Source: Treponema sp.
GTDB lineage: Bacteria > Spirochaetota > Spirochaetia > Treponematales > Breznakiellaceae
Assembly: GCA_031268245.1 (NCBI GenBank)
Contig: JAIRXN010000059.1
Span: 1-14,881 of the forward strand
DNA length: 14,881 nucleotides
Reading direction: 5' to 3'
Made by a program: the position numbers and the translations under genes. Under the pieces are notes generated by a model. That model did no database searches, was not told the DNA's origin, and saw nothing but the letters and a program-made list of their open reading frames with translations. This document shows, one piece after another, positions 1 through 6,222 of the stretch (the stretch's first letter is position 1; the number at the start of each line of letters is the position of its first letter).

Positions 1-270
1 GATAGGGTTGAGGGGAGCGGTACTTCTTCACCTAATGTCTATCGTATCGCCAGAAATGAAAAAAGTACCGGTACTCTCCTTTCCAACATTGCCTGGAAGG
101 ATATGCCCCTGTCCGGGAAAAGCGGCGCCGTAGAGCTTGACGGGGAGGACGGTTTGGACAATGATATGCAACAACTGGAAGAAGGAACCGCAGGTAATAC
201 ACTTCAGTGGGATATTGCAGGGGTCTGGCTTATATCTGCCGGTGCGTACCCCAAACTACGGTGGCAGTAA
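1..270 (+). CDS. C-terminal end of a GLUG-motif-like surface protein (partial)
   Basis: The open frame runs from the first base to TAA at 268-270, giving the last 89 residues of a protein whose start lies outside the window. The fragment contains VYRIARNEKSTGTLLSNIAW followed by a short acidic linker, and ends in W-D-I-A-G-V-W-x(8)-YPKLRWQ. This layout (a 'RI...G.L.NN.A' strand, then 'W...G.W......YP.L.W' at the very end) is the usual C-terminus of secreted or surface proteins with GLUG repeats, which are common in treponemes and Bacteroidetes. The role of such proteins is mostly unproven; adhesion or substrate binding is often assumed. The stop codon touches the ATG of the next gene, suggesting co-transcription and translational coupling with the lipoprotein and TonB receptor. 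Family assignment rests on only the tail, so it is tentative; that it is a real coding end is firm. Confidence 0.7.
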   Translation, partial: DRVEGSGTSSPNVYRIARNEKSTGTLLSNIAWKDMPLSGKSGAVELDGEDGLDNDMQQLEEGTAGNTLQWDIAGVWLISAGAYPKLRWQ

Positions 271-1002
271 ATGAAACGTGTTTTATTGGTTGCCGCGCTT
301 GGCGCCCTGCTTTTTTCATCATGCGCCAACCCCTACGGTACGGTAGGCGGCGCGGACGCTACCCATACGGTTCGCGATCCTGACGGTATTGCCGGAATAA
401 TTGGGCCCTGGCAGGGCGTCTGGTACTCCCATTACGGGCAGCGGCGGCTGGACAGCTACATCATAGGTACATGGGGAAACGTCAAGACTGCCGTAGGAGA
501 CAAATTAGCGCTCCTCTTTCCCGGTTTCGATCCCGATAGTCCGGAATTCCTCAACTCCGAGGGGAGATCCGTTCCGGCGAATCTCAATGCCGCCGATTAT
601 TTTATATTCTACAATGATACTGTCTACGAACAGGAGGAAGGCGGCGAAGCCGCTGCCGGCTGGAGTTTCGGCTTTATGGGAATTGTACGGGCGGTCAATG
701 TTTTTAACGGAGACACCGGCGCCGGATCGGTCATCATCGAATATCTTGACGGCGCGTATCCCCAGTGGGAGCCGGATCTGTTCGGGCCGCCGCCTCTGCC
801 CTTCTTTGGTATCTACTACCGTGTTGTCAATCCCGACTGCATACAGATGGCGAATGCCTCCGATCTGGCGGCCCTCGCCGCGGGAGAAAGACACTACACC
901 GAGACAGCGTCTCTGGAAGAAGCCGCCGCCCAGAACAACGCCGAAAACAGCGATGAGTTTATCTCGTGGGGCGTGGTTATCCCGCAGGATCGGGAAAAAT
1001 AA
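271..1002 (+). CDS. Putative lipoprotein next to a TonB-dependent receptor, function unknown
   Basis: The 243-residue product begins with a lipoprotein-type signal: MKR, a hydrophobic stretch (VLLVAALGALLF) and SSC with the candidate lipidated cysteine at residue 18, followed by ANPYG. The lipobox is relaxed, as is usual in spirochaetes. The mature part is rich in aromatic and glycine residues (GPWQGVWYSHYGQRRLDSYI, FFGIYYRV) and ends in a segment reading EFISWGVVIPQDREK. I do not recognise a named domain; I looked for the HmuY haem-binding pattern and did not see it. The ATG directly follows the upstream stop codon, with GGTGG a few bases ahead as a possible weak ribosome binding site, and the TonB receptor starts 3 bases after this gene ends. 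By analogy with receptor/surface-lipoprotein pairs it may help bind the receptor's ligand at the cell surface. That is inference from context only. Confidence 0.8.
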   Translation: MKRVLLVAALGALLFSSCANPYGTVGGADATHTVRDPDGIAGIIGPWQGVWYSHYGQRRLDSYIIGTWGNVKTAVGDKLALLFPGFDPDSPEFLNSEGRSVPANLNAADYFIFYNDTVYEQEEGGEAAAGWSFGFMGIVRAVNVFNGDTGAGSVIIEYLDGAYPQWEPDLFGPPPLPFFGIYYRVVNPDCIQMANASDLAALAAGERHYTETASLEEAAAQNNAENSDEFISWGVVIPQDREK

Positions 1003-1005
1003 GTA

Positions 1006-3096
1006 ATGAAGCGAAAGGGATTTATGGTTGCAGTTTTACTGTTAACCGTAAACATATCGTTTTTACCGGCCCTTGACGAAGGGGCCGGAACGGACAGCGA
1101 TACTGCGGATGATTCCTATGATGAAGACTTTGACGGCTATCTTGATTTCGGCGAAGATGCCGGGCTTACCGTAACCGCAAGAGCGGAGACCACCCAGCAG
1201 ATGGAGGTCATTACCGCAGAGGACATTGAAAGGCGGCATGCGCCGGATTTGGCGGCCCTGCTGGAAGAAACCCTGGACATGGGAATTACCCGTTACGGAG
1301 GCTACGGCAATCAGGCGGAGATCAATATGCGGGGCTTTGACACTGAACGCATCGCCGTTTTGATCGACGGGGTTCCGGCCAATTCGCCCCGTTCCGGAGA
1401 ATTTGACGTAAACCAGATAGACCTTTCCAATGTCGAGCGTATTGAGGTTATCTACGGAGGTTCGGATACCAAGTACAATGTATCCGGCGCGTTGGGCGGG
1501 GTTATCAACATTGTTACTGTAAAGAAACAGAAAAAAGGATTAAGTGTAGACGGCAGTATTTCCAACACAGGATACCTCCCCGGCAGCTACAACAAGAGAC
1601 AGAGCGGCGGCGATACGGGGGAAGCCCATGCGGAGGATATCGTTGACACACAAATGCTGCGCCTGTCCGCTGCGTATGGAGCGGAGAGCTTTTCCTGGAA
1701 GGCCGGTTGGTTCGGCAACCGGGCGGCCAATCACTATCTCTATAGAGACTACTCAGGCTTTGCCCGGCGCAAGGAAAACAATGAGATCTGGGACACCGGC
1801 GCGAATTTTTCCCTTACCCGGAACCTGCCGCAGGATGCGAGCCTCCTTACTTCCGCCGATCTTTACTATGCCGATAAAAATTATCCGGTAACCGGAACTG
1901 CTCAAGGCGCGGCCAGGGAATATGATTTTTCCTTTAAGCCGAATATTATGCTTAATATACCCCGCGCCTTCCGTGACGATCTTTCCGCGGAGGCGTCTTT
2001 AAGCTACACCTGGGCCGATATGCGTTACGGAGAGGTTTCCCGCAGTAACGATCACTACATTACGGGGATTAACCGCTGGAACTGGTACCCCGCGCAAAAG
2101 CTTACATTTCGTTCCGGTCTTGACTGGCGTTTTATACATGTGGATTCTACCGAAGACGGCCTAAAGAATGGGAACAACGGCGGCCTGTATGCCGCGGCGG
2201 AGTATAAGCCGCTGACATCATTACTGTTTATTGCGTCGCTCAAAGGCGTTACCGATACAAGACAGGGCGCGGCCGTCCCAAAGGCAGGCTTTGTATGGCA
2301 GGCGGCGGACTGGTTTGCCCTGAAAAACAACTACTTCCGCAGTTTCAAGTTCCCCGACTTTGACGATCTTTTCTATCACAGCGCCGACGGCCTCTATGCC
2401 GGTAACCCAAACCTGAAGCCCGAGGACGGCTGGGGCGCCGACCTTGGCGGGGAATTCACCTTTGCCGGAGGGGAAACTAAAGCCTCGCCTCCGGCGGAAG
2501 TTTCCGGCAGGCTGAAATTTATTCCCCATGCCCCGGAGTTCAGCGTCAGTACGACAGCTTATGTACAGTGGACTACAGATTCCATTCATTGGGTTAAACA
2601 GGGTGCGCGCTGGAGTCCCGAAAATATCGGAACCGGCTGTTTTATCGGCATCGACATACGCCCGGTTCTTGCCTTGCCCCTTTCCTTCCTGATCTTCGAC
2701 AGGCTGAAATTCGGCCTTAACTATCAGTATCAGCTAAGCTGGCTTTTGAATGATGGTTTGGACTTTTCGGACGCCCTGCGCATACCCTATATGCCCATGC
2801 ATATTGCGGGATCTTCGATCGATCTCTCCTGGAAAAGCGGCACTCCGGCAGCCGGCTCCCTTTTGCTGTCGGTCCACTGGGAGAGTATCCGTTATGCCGA
2901 CACCTTAAACCTTATGGAACTGGAGCCGTATTGCCTGGTCAATATAACGGTGAATCAGGCCATCGGCAAAAAAGTTAACGTCTTTGCCGTACTGCGTAAC
3001 GCCCTCAATCAGCTTTATACCTCCTTTGCCGAATACCCCATGCCGGGCGTCTCCCTGACGCTGGGGGCGCAGATTCAGATTATGGAGGGAAAATGA
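1006..3096 (+). CDS. TonB-dependent outer-membrane receptor
   Basis: The 696-residue protein has a Sec signal peptide (MKRKGF then MVAVLLLTVNISFLPA), an acidic linker (residues 24-52), a TonB-box-like stretch near LTVTARAE (54-61), and a plug domain at about 60-175. Plug hallmarks are visible: ITAEDIERR, the DLAALLEE helix, INMRGF at 106-111, VLIDGVPAN near 118-126, VERIEVIYGG near 143-152 and GALGGVINIVT near 161-171. The rest is a beta barrel with alternating aromatic strands, including NPNLKPEDGWGADLGGEFTF and, near the end, FAVLRNALNQLY. Such receptors import ligands too large or scarce for porins (iron chelates, cobalamin, haem, glycans) using TonB energy. The overall style is BtuB/CirA-like, but the substrate cannot be read from sequence. 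The chain ends IQIMEGK instead of in an aromatic residue, which is slightly unusual. It belongs to the operon with the lipoprotein; no TonB/ExbBD or ABC transporter genes are in view. Confidence 0.92.
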   Translation: MKRKGFMVAVLLLTVNISFLPALDEGAGTDSDTADDSYDEDFDGYLDFGEDAGLTVTARAETTQQMEVITAEDIERRHAPDLAALLEETLDMGITRYGGYGNQAEINMRGFDTERIAVLIDGVPANSPRSGEFDVNQIDLSNVERIEVIYGGSDTKYNVSGALGGVINIVTVKKQKKGLSVDGSISNTGYLPGSYNKRQSGGDTGEAHAEDIVDTQMLRLSAAYGAESFSWKAGWFGNRAANHYLYRDYSGFARRKENNEIWDTGANFSLTRNLPQDASLLTSADLYYADKNYPVTGTAQGAAREYDFSFKPNIMLNIPRAFRDDLSAEASLSYTWADMRYGEVSRSNDHYITGINRWNWYPAQKLTFRSGLDWRFIHVDSTEDGLKNGNNGGLYAAAEYKPLTSLLFIASLKGVTDTRQGAAVPKAGFVWQAADWFALKNNYFRSFKFPDFDDLFYHSADGLYAGNPNLKPEDGWGADLGGEFTFAGGETKASPPAEVSGRLKFIPHAPEFSVSTTAYVQWTTDSIHWVKQGARWSPENIGTGCFIGIDIRPVLALPLSFLIFDRLKFGLNYQYQLSWLLNDGLDFSDALRIPYMPMHIAGSSIDLSWKSGTPAAGSLLLSVHWESIRYADTLNLMELEPYCLVNITVNQAIGKKVNVFAVLRNALNQLYTSFAEYPMPGVSLTLGAQIQIMEGK

Positions 3097-3151
3097 AGGA
3101 CGCCCTGTTCCGTTCATGGCAAATTTCTTCAGTAAATGTTACGTTGCTGCC

Positions 3152-3180
3152 TTGACATGTCCCCTCCTTTTTCTTAGGCT
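3152..3180 (+). promoter_or_regulatory. Candidate sigma-70-type promoter for the gcv operon
   Basis: A perfect -35 hexamer TTGACA lies at 3152-3157, and a weak -10 hexamer TAGGCT (3 of 6 consensus) lies 17 bases later at 3175-3180. Transcription would start near 3187, just ahead of the first glycine aptamer, as expected for a riboswitch leader. The perfect -35 and correct position support it; the poor -10 lowers certainty. Confidence 0.5.
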
Positions 3181-3198
3181 TAAAGTAGTTCGTGTGAT

Positions 3199-3378
3199 GA
3201 ATCCGGGAGAGACCGTGCAGACGGAGCCGAAGGGGCAATTGCGGAAAACTCTCAGGCAAAAGTACCGGTTTCTGACGAATCTCCGAAAAGTTCCCGCGCC
3301 GTTTGATGAATAGTCTATGGCGGGACGCCGAAGAGGCAATTTCCCCAGCGGAAAGAATCTTTCAGGTTAAAGACGGAG
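3199..3378 (+). promoter_or_regulatory. Tandem glycine riboswitch (two aptamers)
   Basis: Two glycine aptamers lie head to tail before gcvT. Aptamer I (about 3199-3268) has the core GCCGAAGGGGCAA at 3226-3238 and CTCTCAGGCAAAAG at 3249-3262. GAGAG 3207-3211 pairs with CTCTC 3249-3253, a small hairpin CCGT 3213-3216 / ACGG 3221-3224 precedes the core, and CCGG 3203-3206 can pair with CCGG 3265-3268 to close it. Aptamer II (about 3281-3378) has the core GCCGAAGAGGCAA at 3327-3339, a hairpin TCCCGC 3292-3297 / GCGGGA 3320-3325, a divergent CTTTCAGGTTAAAGAC at 3359-3374, and a closing helix CTCCG 3281-3285 / CGGAG 3374-3378. Glycine riboswitches are known to control gcv operons, normally switching them on when glycine is abundant. 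Here the next gene is gcvT. Aptamer limits are approximate to a few bases. Confidence 0.95.
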
Positions 3379-3416
3379 CCGCCTTGAGGGTTTGAGTAAA
3401 AACCCGCGGAGGCTCC
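3375..3416 (+). promoter_or_regulatory. Hairpin masking the gcvT ribosome binding site (riboswitch expression platform)
   Basis: GGAGCC 3375-3380 pairs with GGCTCC 3411-3416, CC 3382-3383 can pair with GG 3408-3409, and an inner helix GGGTTT 3388-3393 / AAACCC 3400-3405 closes a six-base loop. The 3' arm contains the Shine-Dalgarno sequence GGAGG (3408-3412), eight bases before the TTG start at 3421. The 5' arm overlaps CGGAG 3374-3378, the closing helix of aptamer II, so the two folds exclude each other. There is no U-run after the hairpin, which argues for control of translation and against transcription termination. The folding model is inferred by eye. Confidence 0.75.
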
Positions 3417-3420
3417 TCAA

Positions 3421-4500
3421 TTGGAAAAGAAAACTCCCCTTTACGATTGGCATGTATCCCATGGCGGGAAAATGATCTCTTTTGCCGGCTATCTTTTGCC
3501 TGTTCAGTATGAAACGGGTCTCATTGCCGAGCATACGGCAGTCCGGGAAAAGGCCGGCCTCTTCGATGTGTCCCACATGGGAGAACTTCTCATCCGGGGC
3601 AGGGATGCCTTAAAAAACCTTCAGTACCTTGTAACAGGCGATCTTTCCGGTATGAAAAACGGCGGTGTCCGTTACAGCCTTCTCTGCAATGAGCAGGGGG
3701 GTATCGTAGACGATCTTGTGGTTTGCAGGATGGATGAGGAACGCTGCCTTCTTGTCGTGAATGCCGCAAACAGAGACAAGGATGCCGCATGGATTGCAGG
3801 CCGCCTGAGCGGAGACGCCTTCATGGAGGATCTCTCCGAAGAGTATGCGCAGATTGCCATTCAGGGCCCCCTTTCCCCTGCAATCCTTAAAACGCTTTCC
3901 GGCAGTATCCCCGAAAAATACTATACCTTTATCGAATCCGGTTCCGTTGCGGGGATTCCCTGCATCGTTTCCCGTACAGGTTATACCGGAGAGACGGGCT
4001 TTGAGCTGTACTGTCCTCCTTCCGCCGCAGCGTCTCTCTGGGAACGGCTTCTCCCGGCGGGGGAAGGGATCATTCCCTGCGGGCTGGGCAGCCGGGATAC
4101 CCTGAGGCTGGAAGCGGGGATGCCTCTCTACGGTCACGAGATGAACGAAAGCGTCAATCCATTTGAGGCGGGGCTTGCCTTTGCGGTAAGTATGGACAAG
4201 GGCGATTTTATAGGAAAGGCCGCTCTTGCCGCCGGGGAAAAACCTGAACGCATACGGGCGGGGATCAGGATCACCGGAAGGGGCATTGCCCGGGGCGGCG
4301 AGACAGTGTTCGTGCGGGGGAAAGAGGCCGGTACGGTCAGTTCCGGTACCTTTAGTCCCTGGTCAAGAGAAGCCATCGCCATGGCCTTAATCCGCAGCGA
4401 TTCTGCGGAAATTGGAACCAGGCTTGAAATCGATATACGCGGCAGAATGGTAGAGGCTCTGATATGCTCCCTGCCTTTTTACAAACACGAGAAGAGGTGA
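3421..4500 (+). CDS. gcvT: Glycine cleavage system T protein (aminomethyltransferase)
   Basis: The product is 359 residues, normal for the family. It releases ammonia from the aminomethyl-lipoyl H protein and passes the one-carbon unit to tetrahydrofolate, making 5,10-methylene-tetrahydrofolate in the cytoplasm. The N-terminus KKTPLYDWHVSHGGKMISFA and the motifs VQYETGLIAEH, GLFDVSHMGE (residues 47-55), GGIVDDLVV (93-101, containing the family's catalytic Asp), RTGYTGETGFELY and DTLRLEAGMPLYGHE (from residue 226) are diagnostic. The start is TTG at 3421: GGAGG at 3408-3412 is correctly spaced, alignment with known GcvT N-termini fits, and the next Met falls inside conserved sequence. The rare TTG start combined with the masked ribosome binding site suggests tight translational control by the glycine riboswitch. 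gcvH follows after 3 bases. Confidence 0.97.
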   Translation: MEKKTPLYDWHVSHGGKMISFAGYLLPVQYETGLIAEHTAVREKAGLFDVSHMGELLIRGRDALKNLQYLVTGDLSGMKNGGVRYSLLCNEQGGIVDDLVVCRMDEERCLLVVNAANRDKDAAWIAGRLSGDAFMEDLSEEYAQIAIQGPLSPAILKTLSGSIPEKYYTFIESGSVAGIPCIVSRTGYTGETGFELYCPPSAAASLWERLLPAGEGIIPCGLGSRDTLRLEAGMPLYGHEMNESVNPFEAGLAFAVSMDKGDFIGKAALAAGEKPERIRAGIRITGRGIARGGETVFVRGKEAGTVSSGTFSPWSREAIAMALIRSDSAEIGTRLEIDIRGRMVEALICSLPFYKHEKR

Positions 4501-4503
4501 AAC

Positions 4504-4881
4504 ATGCAGTATCCTGAGGATCTAAAGTACAGTAAATCCCACGAATGGGTCAGGGAAAAAGGACAGGGTCTCTACGAGGCCGGACTTAGCGATTATGCCC
4601 AGGCCGCTCTGGGAGACGTGGTATTCGTCAATCTGCCCAAACCGGGAGACAGTTTGACTGTGGGCAGTGTCTTTGCGGATGTGGAATCGGTAAAGGCAGT
4701 GTCGGACATTTACAGTCCCCTTGACGGAAAGGTAAGCGCCGTAAACGAGGCCCTTCTTTCCGGCCCGGAACTCATCAACAAGGCGCCTTACCAGGCATGG
4801 CTGGTTCAGGTAGAGAACGGCACTCCCTCCGCAGAACTTCTAAGCGCCGCGGAATACCAGGCTTACCTGGCAGCATTATAA
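4504..4881 (+). CDS. gcvH: Glycine cleavage system H protein (lipoyl carrier)
   Basis: This 125-residue protein is the mobile carrier that holds the aminomethyl group on a lipoyl-lysine between P, T and L proteins. The start LKYSKSHEWVRE, the strand DVVFVNLPKPGDSL and the lipoylation site VESVKAVSDIYSPLDGKV are typical; the modified lysine is K64. The C-terminus with NKAPYQAWLVQVE also matches. The ATG is 3 bases after the gcvT stop, and GAAGAGGTG in the end of gcvT supplies the ribosome binding site. No lipoate ligase or lipoyl synthase gene lies in the window, so lipoylation depends on genes elsewhere. Confidence 0.97.
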   Translation: MQYPEDLKYSKSHEWVREKGQGLYEAGLSDYAQAALGDVVFVNLPKPGDSLTVGSVFADVESVKAVSDIYSPLDGKVSAVNEALLSGPELINKAPYQAWLVQVENGTPSAELLSAAEYQAYLAAL

Positions 4882-4893
4882 GGCTCGTTTATT

Positions 4894-6222
4894 ATGTCTC
4901 TGTTTATTCCGAATACTGAAGCGGACCGGGAGGCTATGCTCAAAACAATAGGTATAAAATCTCCGGATGAGCTTTTTGCGGATATTCCCCCGGTACTGGC
5001 TGCCGGGAAACCGGATATTCCTGTGGGCCTTTCTGAACTGGAAGCCCTGCGAACCATTGAATCCCTTGCCGGGGAGAACAGGATCTTCAAAACCGTCTTC
5101 CGGGGCGCCGGAGCCTACCGTCACTATATCCCCGCGGCGGTGAAGCATATCATCTCCAAAGAGACTTTCCTTACCGCCTACACGCCCTACCAGAGCGAGA
5201 TAAGCCAGGGAATTCTGCAGGCAATCTTTGAATACCAGAGCATGATATGCGAAGTCACCGGAATGGATGCCGCCAATGCCTCTGTCTACGACGGCGCTTC
5301 CGCGGCAGCGGAAAGCATTGCCATGTGCCGGGAACGGAACCGGAATACCCTATTCATCGCGGAAACGGTAAAGAGGCAGACACTGGAAACCGTAAAGACC
5401 TACTGTTTCGGCAACGGCATGAAGATAAAGATGATCCCCGCGGCGCAAGACGGGAGAATCGACGCAGGGCTTCTGCGGAAACTGCTGCAGGAGGATCGAT
5501 CCGCGGCCTGCGTGTATCTCGAACAGCCGAATTTTTTCGGCCTTATCGAAGATGTAAAAGCCTGCGCGGAAACAGTGCACGAAGCGGGCGCCCTCCTTGT
5601 TACGGGCATATATCCCATATCGCTGGGTATTCTGGAAAGCCCCGGCGTCTGTGGCGCGGATATTGCCTGCGGTGAAGGGCAGCCCCTGGGACTTCCCCTT
5701 TCATTCGGGGGGCCCTATCTCGGTTTTATGGCCTGCAAAGGCCCTCTCCTGCGCAGGCTTCCCGGCCGCATCGTGGGGGAGACGACGGACAGCCGCGGGG
5801 AACGGGCCTTCGTACTCACCCTGCAGGCGCGGGAACAGCACATACGCCGGGAAAAAGCTTCCAGTAATATCTGCAGTAATCAGGCCTACTGCGCCCTCAC
5901 CGCCGCGGTGTACCTTTCCGTGATGGGCGAAACGGGTTTTGCGGAAACCGCCTCCCAGTGCCATTCCAAGGCCGTCTATGCGGCACACAGTATCTCCGCC
6001 ATACCTGGTTTTTCTCTTCTCTACACGGGAGAATTTTTCAACGAATTTGTAACATCCTCCCCGGGCGCCGGAAAAATTCTTGCCCGGCTTGAGGAGGAAG
6101 ATATTCTGGGCCCCCTGCCCATTAACGGGGGAAAACAGCTTCTCTGGTGCGTTACGGAACTCAACACCAAAGAGGAAATCGACAGACTCTGCGGCATCCT
6201 CAAGGAGAAATCATGGAACTGA
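4894..6222 (+). CDS. gcvPA: Glycine dehydrogenase (decarboxylating) subunit 1 (P protein alpha)
   Basis: The 442-residue chain is the N-terminal half of the two-subunit P protein found in many Gram-positives, spirochaetes and thermophiles. With GcvPB it decarboxylates glycine and loads the aminomethyl group on GcvH. Family signatures are FIPNTEADREAML, the FRGAGAYRHYIPAAVKHII block, TAYTPYQSEISQGILQAIFE, the YDGASAAAE motif, PLGLPLSFGGPYLGFMACK, the PGRIVGET block, and AREQHIRREKASSNICSNQA. The start ATG at 4894 follows TAAGG (4879-4883), which overlaps the gcvH stop. Its last 10 bases overlap the start of gcvPB, suggesting coupled translation and equal subunit supply. Length and motifs are complete, with no sign of damage. 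Confidence 0.97.
   Translation: MSLFIPNTEADREAMLKTIGIKSPDELFADIPPVLAAGKPDIPVGLSELEALRTIESLAGENRIFKTVFRGAGAYRHYIPAAVKHIISKETFLTAYTPYQSEISQGILQAIFEYQSMICEVTGMDAANASVYDGASAAAESIAMCRERNRNTLFIAETVKRQTLETVKTYCFGNGMKIKMIPAAQDGRIDAGLLRKLLQEDRSAACVYLEQPNFFGLIEDVKACAETVHEAGALLVTGIYPISLGILESPGVCGADIACGEGQPLGLPLSFGGPYLGFMACKGPLLRRLPGRIVGETTDSRGERAFVLTLQAREQHIRREKASSNICSNQAYCALTAAVYLSVMGETGFAETASQCHSKAVYAAHSISAIPGFSLLYTGEFFNEFVTSSPGAGKILARLEEEDILGPLPINGGKQLLWCVTELNTKEEIDRLCGILKEKSWN

Noticed and set aside
3116..3313. 65-codon frame beginning MANFFSKCYV in the gcv leader
   Set aside because: It covers the promoter and first aptamer of the riboswitch and has no ribosome binding site; the RNA structure explains the conservation better.
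3375..3420. Transcription terminator in the gcv leader
   Set aside because: The hairpin is followed by TCAATTGG and not a U-run, and its 3' arm is the ribosome binding site, so translational masking fits better.
6147..6212. Upstream extension of gcvPB to an earlier ATG
   Set aside because: It would overlap gcvPA by 76 bases, adds residues unlike the family, and lacks the AAGGAG site that sits before ATG 6213.
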